64,000 bases of DNA from Hansfordia pulvinata (Eukaryota > Ascomycota > Sordariomycetes > Xylariales): assembly GCA_006538405.1 (NCBI GenBank), contig BJKQ01000007.1, positions 930,001 to 994,000 of the forward strand. The letters run 5' to 3'. Every line of letters starts with the position of its first letter. Position 1 is the stretch's first letter. This document shows positions 59,370 through 64,000 of this stretch, piece after piece. The position numbers and the translations under genes were made by a program. The notes under the pieces were generated by a model, which searched no databases, was not told the origin of the DNA, and was given only the letters and a program-made list of their open reading frames with translations.

Positions 59370-60451
59370 GATGACGGCTTCAGGGTGGTGGCGGGGGCGA
59401 GATTGTGACACGATCAGACCTCAGCAGCACGTGATGGTTGGAGGCCAGCAGCGATGGCGATGTGATGATGGGTGATGGTGGGGGAGGAAGAGGGAAAAGT
59501 GACAAGCGAGGGCGGTAGATGGGATGGTGGGAGGGATGGGCGAAGTACAGGTATTTGTTTGGTGCAGGTGGAGATCCGAGCAGAGGGGAGAGCTGGTATT
59601 GGACGAAACGGTGTTCCGCAACTCGAGGACGCCCGCTCGTTCTGGCCGACCGTAATGGGCCCTGGGCGTACCGACTCGGGCAGTGTACGAGTAGGTGGTA
59701 GGTGGGTGCACCGTTTTCTGCTTTAATTGGGTGATTGGGTGGATGGTGGGCGAAGCGTTTTCGTATGCTCGGTACGAGCAGTTCCAAGAGGTAGAGGAGG
59801 GGCGAGTACTTGTCCGCGGCTCTGGCCGGCGGTAGGGATCTACGTACCCCGCGCAGGTCGGGTACCGGGGTTTTATTGACGAGTTTGCTTGCCCACATGT
59901 GCGAAAAGCCCCGTTGTAGGTGCCAACCATTGCACGTGGAAGCAATGTCTAGCGTGCCGCTGCGGTACGATTATTACTGGTGCGGTACGGTGCGGGAGGG
60001 CGGGCGGACGGACGGACAGTAGTAGACGTGCTACAGGCAGGTAAGGCAAAGATGAGCATCTCGGGACGGGCAGAAAGGTCTGACACGGGAGCGTGGAAGG
60101 GTGCGCGGGGTGGTTTGTTTTGGTCGCAGAGCAGCCCGCTCTACGCAAGTAAATAATAATTAAAGTGACTACTGCCCGGGCAGAAAGTTGGCGGTGTCTA
60201 CAAGTATCTACGAGTGGAGCAGTGAGGGGGGTTGCCGGGTGTGTTTGCCTCTTTTATTGACATTTAGGGGCGCTTGGAGATGAGGAAGAGAAATTGCCTT
60301 TCCATCAGGTGCTCTAGTTCGGCCTAAGCCGATGCAGCGCGAGAGCGAACGAAGAGAAGAGTTGCGCCGAAACAAGAAAAAAAAAACCCTTCTACGAGGC
60401 ACAGTTGCGGCGGGCGTGAACGTGGTCGCGGGGCACCCGTACATTGTTACC
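59370..60451. other. Intergenic, 1082 bp
   Basis: This is the 5' flank of importin-alpha; the coding-strand leader is CT/CA-rich near 59400-59540. The remainder holds no recognised gene. TACCTACCTACC-type DNA lies near 60450-60466. Confidence 0.45.
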
Positions 60452-61583
60452 TTACCTACCTACCCTTGCCCGCAAGTATGATGAGACGTACTCGTGAAAT
60501 GGATGCGCAGGCCCTGCATGCGTCAGTGCTGCATGTCCGTTAGAGACGACCTCAGACTTTGACCACATCGTGTGCTCAATCAGATCCGAGTACTCGTCGG
60601 CCCAGTCTGGGCCCAAAGCCTGTCTCCCATGTTCTCTTGCCTTGCGCAGCACCCACGGGCATATCTAGAAAAAGCCGTGCTGAGCATGTGAACGAAGCGG
60701 GGGACGGGGGGCTAGGATGCCTGCGCCCGGCATGGTCAGAAGAGAGACACCTTCCAATTGCATGTGTGGTGGAAACGACCCCTCCTTGTACGCCCTCCCC
60801 ACGACGACGCCTGTCTGTCCTACAAGGTTGTCGTCAACCCGCTAGGAGATGCTGGTACGGATTGGTCTTGGTAAAAGCCAATGAAAGGCTAGATGCATTC
60901 ACCTCGCGGCGCAGCCGACTCTGGAACCGCGCGAGAATCGTTCGTCACAGCCACAATCACAGCCACAGCTTGCGAGCATCTTGGCATGTTCTTCTTGCAT
61001 ACATGGGCTATCTATTTCCGGCGGCTTTGCACCAGCCCGCGCCTGAAAGACCTCGAAGCACAAGGCGCGACTTCTCTCATTACGAATATGGTGGGATAGC
61101 AGGGCACAGCCCGTGCGAGTACATTTTGGTGCCGAGATGGCAATGGCTGAGAGAGGGCACGGGCCATGGAGAGAGTCAGGCATTTTAATGGATGTTGGCG
61201 AATAGCGGGATGTCTTAATTCATTACTCGCGTCGACCCCGCCTCCAGGGTTTTCCAAGCTTTATGAACTACAGCCTCGGAAGAATGTTGGAATACATCCC
61301 AGGTAAGAGGTAGGCACACGCAATATTGAAGTTCATATCGCTCTTTGGGAGTCGCGGTAGTTAGTCCAGGCCCTTCCACATGCACCTCAGTCTCCGGATT
61401 GAATGCAAAGTGCTGCGCGCACGCCGCCATGTCGCCTGCAGCAATGTTGCCTGGCAGTCGGCAACGCCAACGCCAGGTGTCGGGCACGTACGTGGCTGTC
61501 CCGTCCTACACATTGAAGCTATGTCTCCGCTGCAGCGATAGAACATTATGGACTTGGGTAGGTACCGAACTGCCAGACTCCAT
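60452..61583 (-). CDS. Tentative multi-exon gene of unknown function
   Basis: Two stretches on the minus strand look coding. The first (61505-61215) follows a TGTAG acceptor and reads DGTATYVPDTWRWRCRLPGN, MAACAQHFAFNPETEVHVEG, ERYELQYCVCLPLTWDVF and SSEAVVHKAWKTLEAG. The second (60664-60452) follows a TTCTAG acceptor and reads ICPWVLRKAREHGRQALGPD, WADEYSDLIEHTMWSKSEVV and HPFHEYVSSYLRARVGR. A minimal first exon (61583-61566, MESGSS) could be joined through a 60 bp intron with a weak GTACCT donor. A GTAATG donor at 61226 would join the two stretches in phase across about 560 bp, long for this genome. The family is not recognised, and exon links are uncertain; it may be a decayed gene. Confidence 0.35.
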
Positions 61584-62089
61584 GCCGTATCTCACTCATG
61601 TGCCTTACTTATGCGTCTGGCTTAAGTGTACCACCCATTCAGGACGATTTATGTAAGATCCATCCAACCAAAAGCACGGATATGCGATTCTGGTGCGTAC
61701 TCGTAGTCGACCAGACCCCACCTTGTATGCTAATATGCGGTTAGAGGATGTCTGCATGGGAGACTAGCGCTTTCCCAGTTAGCCGCATGTTGAATCATTC
61801 CCTATCCAAGTCCATCTAGAACCAGCAATCAACGACCTCCTACACGCGCCCAGACGCGTCTCATCCATTGAGAAAGCACTCTTATCAGCAGCCAATAACC
61901 TTGTACTCGGGCCACGAGACACCGCCGCGCGATCCTCGTACACTGCCCTACGCTGCCAATGTCGTCATTCCGTCCTAGATCTCGTTGATAGCTCGAGTCT
62001 TTGGCCAAGACTGATTCCCCGAGAGCGCCACGGTCGCGTCAGTCACCCTCATCAATGATACCTGATGACATGTTCATCGACTTGACAGC
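61584..62089. other. Intergenic, 506 bp, upstream of POT1
   Basis: This contains the promoter and leader of the POT1 gene and the presumed 5' flank of the tentative gene at 60452-61583. No specific motif was identified. Confidence 0.45.
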
Positions 62090-64000
62090 ATGGCTTCTCG
62101 CGCGAGGCCTGACGCCTCAGTCGGGATAGCTCCGAAGGAGAAGCCTCTGCCCCCGGGCTACTGTGCCATCCAAGAGATCCTTGCCGGCCAGTTCCAAAAG
62201 GGGGCCATGGTCAGGGTCGTCGGCCTAGTCCGTGACTCCAAGCTGCCCATGATGACGAGGGGAACCGGTAGGTGCCGCTGTCCTCTGGAACTCCACACCG
62301 CCCCGTTCTGACCCCATGACCAGATTGGAAGTCCGCCCTGACGCTCTACGACAGGTCCACTGAGGATGACGGCGGTGGCGTGGTACTGGATATCTTCAGG
62401 CCGCAGAGCGAGATGCCCGAGCCTGGTCCCGGTGATATTGTCATATTGTGGCAAGTCAAGGTGCAGAACCGTTCCGGGAGCTTCTCCTTGATCACTACTC
62501 ACCAGACCTCTATTTTTGTTTTCTCGGCTTCCAGGATTCCACGGCCACCAAAGACAGCCAAGGAGGCCATGGCTCCTCCTAAAGGAAAGCCGCCTACGCT
62601 TCCCAATGTCCAGGAGTGCGGATATGTGGCTTGGCTCTACCACAATATCGAGAAATCCCATATCCCCGATGTCGATGAGTACCGTGTGCAGACAGAGAGA
62701 ACGCTCCATATCAGGGACAAATTCAGCACCCTCAAGGACATGCGGGAATCCACCTTCTACGACGCCATCGTACAAGTTGTCAAAGACCCTTGGGATGAAG
62801 GGAACAGAGTCAGTTTCTGGGCCACCGACTATACCGAGAACGAGGCCTTCTTTCTGCATTCTTGGGACGGCACTGGTGGCCCCGAGGTCGCCACACGTAA
62901 CCCATACGGGTATCCCGCAGCGGACAGCACGACTGGTGGCTGGCCCGGTCCTTTCGGGAAGAGGTCCATGCAAGTCACGGCATGGGAACCCCATGCTGGC
63001 TTCTTGAGAGAAAGTGTCAAGGGTGGCGACTGGGTCAAGTTGCGCAACCTCCGCGCACATTTCGGGCACAACAATTATAATCTCGAAGGTGCCCTCGACG
63101 GAGACCGCAAGTTTCCCAACAAGATCCTGGTTGAACGCATGGAAACGGATCCTTCCTCTGGGCAACTCGATGACCGGCTCAAAGACGCCATCCGGCGAAA
63201 AAGGGACTACGAAAGAGACAAGAAGAGGCAGCAGAAGAGTTTCAGGGACAGCGACAACACTGATGGCCAGGGCACGAAACGCAAGGCCGACGATGAAGAG
63301 CCCAAGAAGCTGAATTCCAAACAGAAGCGAGCGCAGAGGAGAGAGAACAAGGAGAAGGAGGTTGAGGAGCAGAGAAGAGCAGCCAATCAATCATTGGGTC
63401 TGAACACCTTGAGTAAGCGCCCACCCCACGCAACGCAGCAAACGAGCTGACAGTCTTCCAAGTCAAGTGCGAGAGCGAGGATCAGCCACTGACACCTCTG
63501 TCCAGCCTGCTGCAGTCGATGACTTGGCAGACTACGGTGGAAGGGGAGAGCGTCGCTTTGGAGCTCCCGTTCGTGTGCGCCAAATACCGGACCACCGCCA
63601 GAGTCGTCGACTACCGCCCTCGCAAGTTGGTAGATTTTGCATGCAGCCGCAAGCAGTCTGAGTACGACGCGTTATCTGATAATGACGACGCCGCCGACGA
63701 CGACAGCAATGCGTCGGGTTCCGAGTCCGATATTGCGGCCAGCCAGCGAGGCGCGTCCATGGGCCGGAGGACCTGGGAGTGGCGCTTCGCCCTGCAGCTC
63801 GAGGAGGCCAATGCAAAAGGAAAAGACGAGCCTGCGAGAGTTTGGGTTGTCGTTGACAACATCGAAGCACAACAGCTCATGAACGTCGACGCCTGCAAGT
63901 GAGTTCCTGCGCTTCATCGTTCCCCTTTGCCCTTTGCTATCCAAGTTTAAGAGCCATGGCACTCTGTCGCACCTTCTGAGAAACGATCTCCCTCCCACGA
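62090..64000 (+). CDS. POT1: Protection of telomeres protein 1, C-terminus beyond window
   Basis: Exons 62090-62267, 62324-63412, 63463-63898 and a fourth starting at 63954 are in phase; the gene runs off the right edge. Pot1 binds the single-stranded G-rich telomere overhang and protects chromosome ends. The first OB fold (Telo_bind) starts GYCAIQEILAGQFQKGAMVRV and continues VGLVRDSKLPMMTRGTDWKS and LTLYDRSTED. The second OB (POT1PC) follows, including FSTLKDMRESTFYDAIVQVV, RVSFWATDYTENEAFF and WVKLRNLRAHFGHNNYNLEG. A long basic linker (RRKRDYERDKKRQQKSF, KLNSKQKRAQRRENKEKE) leads to TWEWRFALQLEEANAKGK and VVVDNIEAQQLMNVDAC. The fourth exon reads NHGTLSHLLRNDLPPT, matching the family's HGTL segment. 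Expected location is the telomere. Confidence 0.9.

Noticed and set aside
62158..63390. 410-codon minus-strand open frame
   Set aside because: It is antisense to POT1, which has clear OB-fold motifs and phased introns.

Overview
The window is nuclear DNA from a filamentous ascomycete (Pezizomycotina, most likely Sordariomycetes). The evidence is short 48-150 bp introns with GTRAGT donors, CTRAC branch sites and YAG acceptors, GC-rich third codon positions, CT-rich leaders, and gene families typical of that group. Nearly every gene had to be assembled by splicing. All phases close in the models given, except in the aprataxin gene and, less certainly, the fumarylacetoacetase. No rRNA, tRNA, CRISPR array, intact transposon or virus-like gene was found.

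Left third (1-26000), gene-dense apart from one long gap: a truncated DUF4202 gene (1-592, -); a mid2-like cell-surface glycoprotein (1556-3527, -); about 6.3 kb without a recognisable gene but rich in poly-C, GT and pyrimidine tracts (3528-9844); an IRC22/TRAP-alpha-like ER membrane protein (9845-10806, -); a fumarylacetoacetase (11642-13193, -); an S15/CocE-type hydrolase (13750-15759, -); a small polyglutamine protein (17045-17631, -), divergent from an aldehyde-dehydrogenase-fold protein that lacks the catalytic residues and ends in a membrane anchor (18104-19923, +); a LigB/DOPA-dioxygenase-type extradiol dioxygenase (20915-22276, +); and Mediator subunit 5 (22536-25964, -), convergent with it.

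Middle (26000-38600), gene-poor: one conserved single-exon protein of unknown function (27931-28611, -), then almost 8 kb with no convincing gene but many short TACCTA/GTAGGTA and TACTCGT elements, ending at a three-exon gene for a secreted protein of unknown function (36426-37504, +).

Right part (38600-64000), housekeeping genes: 16-exon FGAM synthase ADE6 (38597-43740, +); a small secreted six-cysteine protein (46163-46814, +); a DHX29/YLR419W-type DEAH-box helicase (47624-52005, -), divergent from an aprataxin/HNT3 gene with a disrupted frame (52673-53833, +); a four-AT-hook protein (54536-55407, -); importin-alpha (57233-59369, -); a tentative unknown gene (60452-61583, -); and the 5' part of the telomere end-binding protein POT1 (62090 to beyond 64000, +).

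The genes do not form one pathway. Several serve core functions: purine synthesis, transcription, nuclear import, DNA-end processing, telomere protection and translation. The two secreted-protein genes lie in or beside gene-poor DNA. The most interesting items are the apparent dehydrogenase pseudoenzyme, the secreted protein at the edge of the gene-poor island, the broken aprataxin frame and the dispersed intergenic motif.
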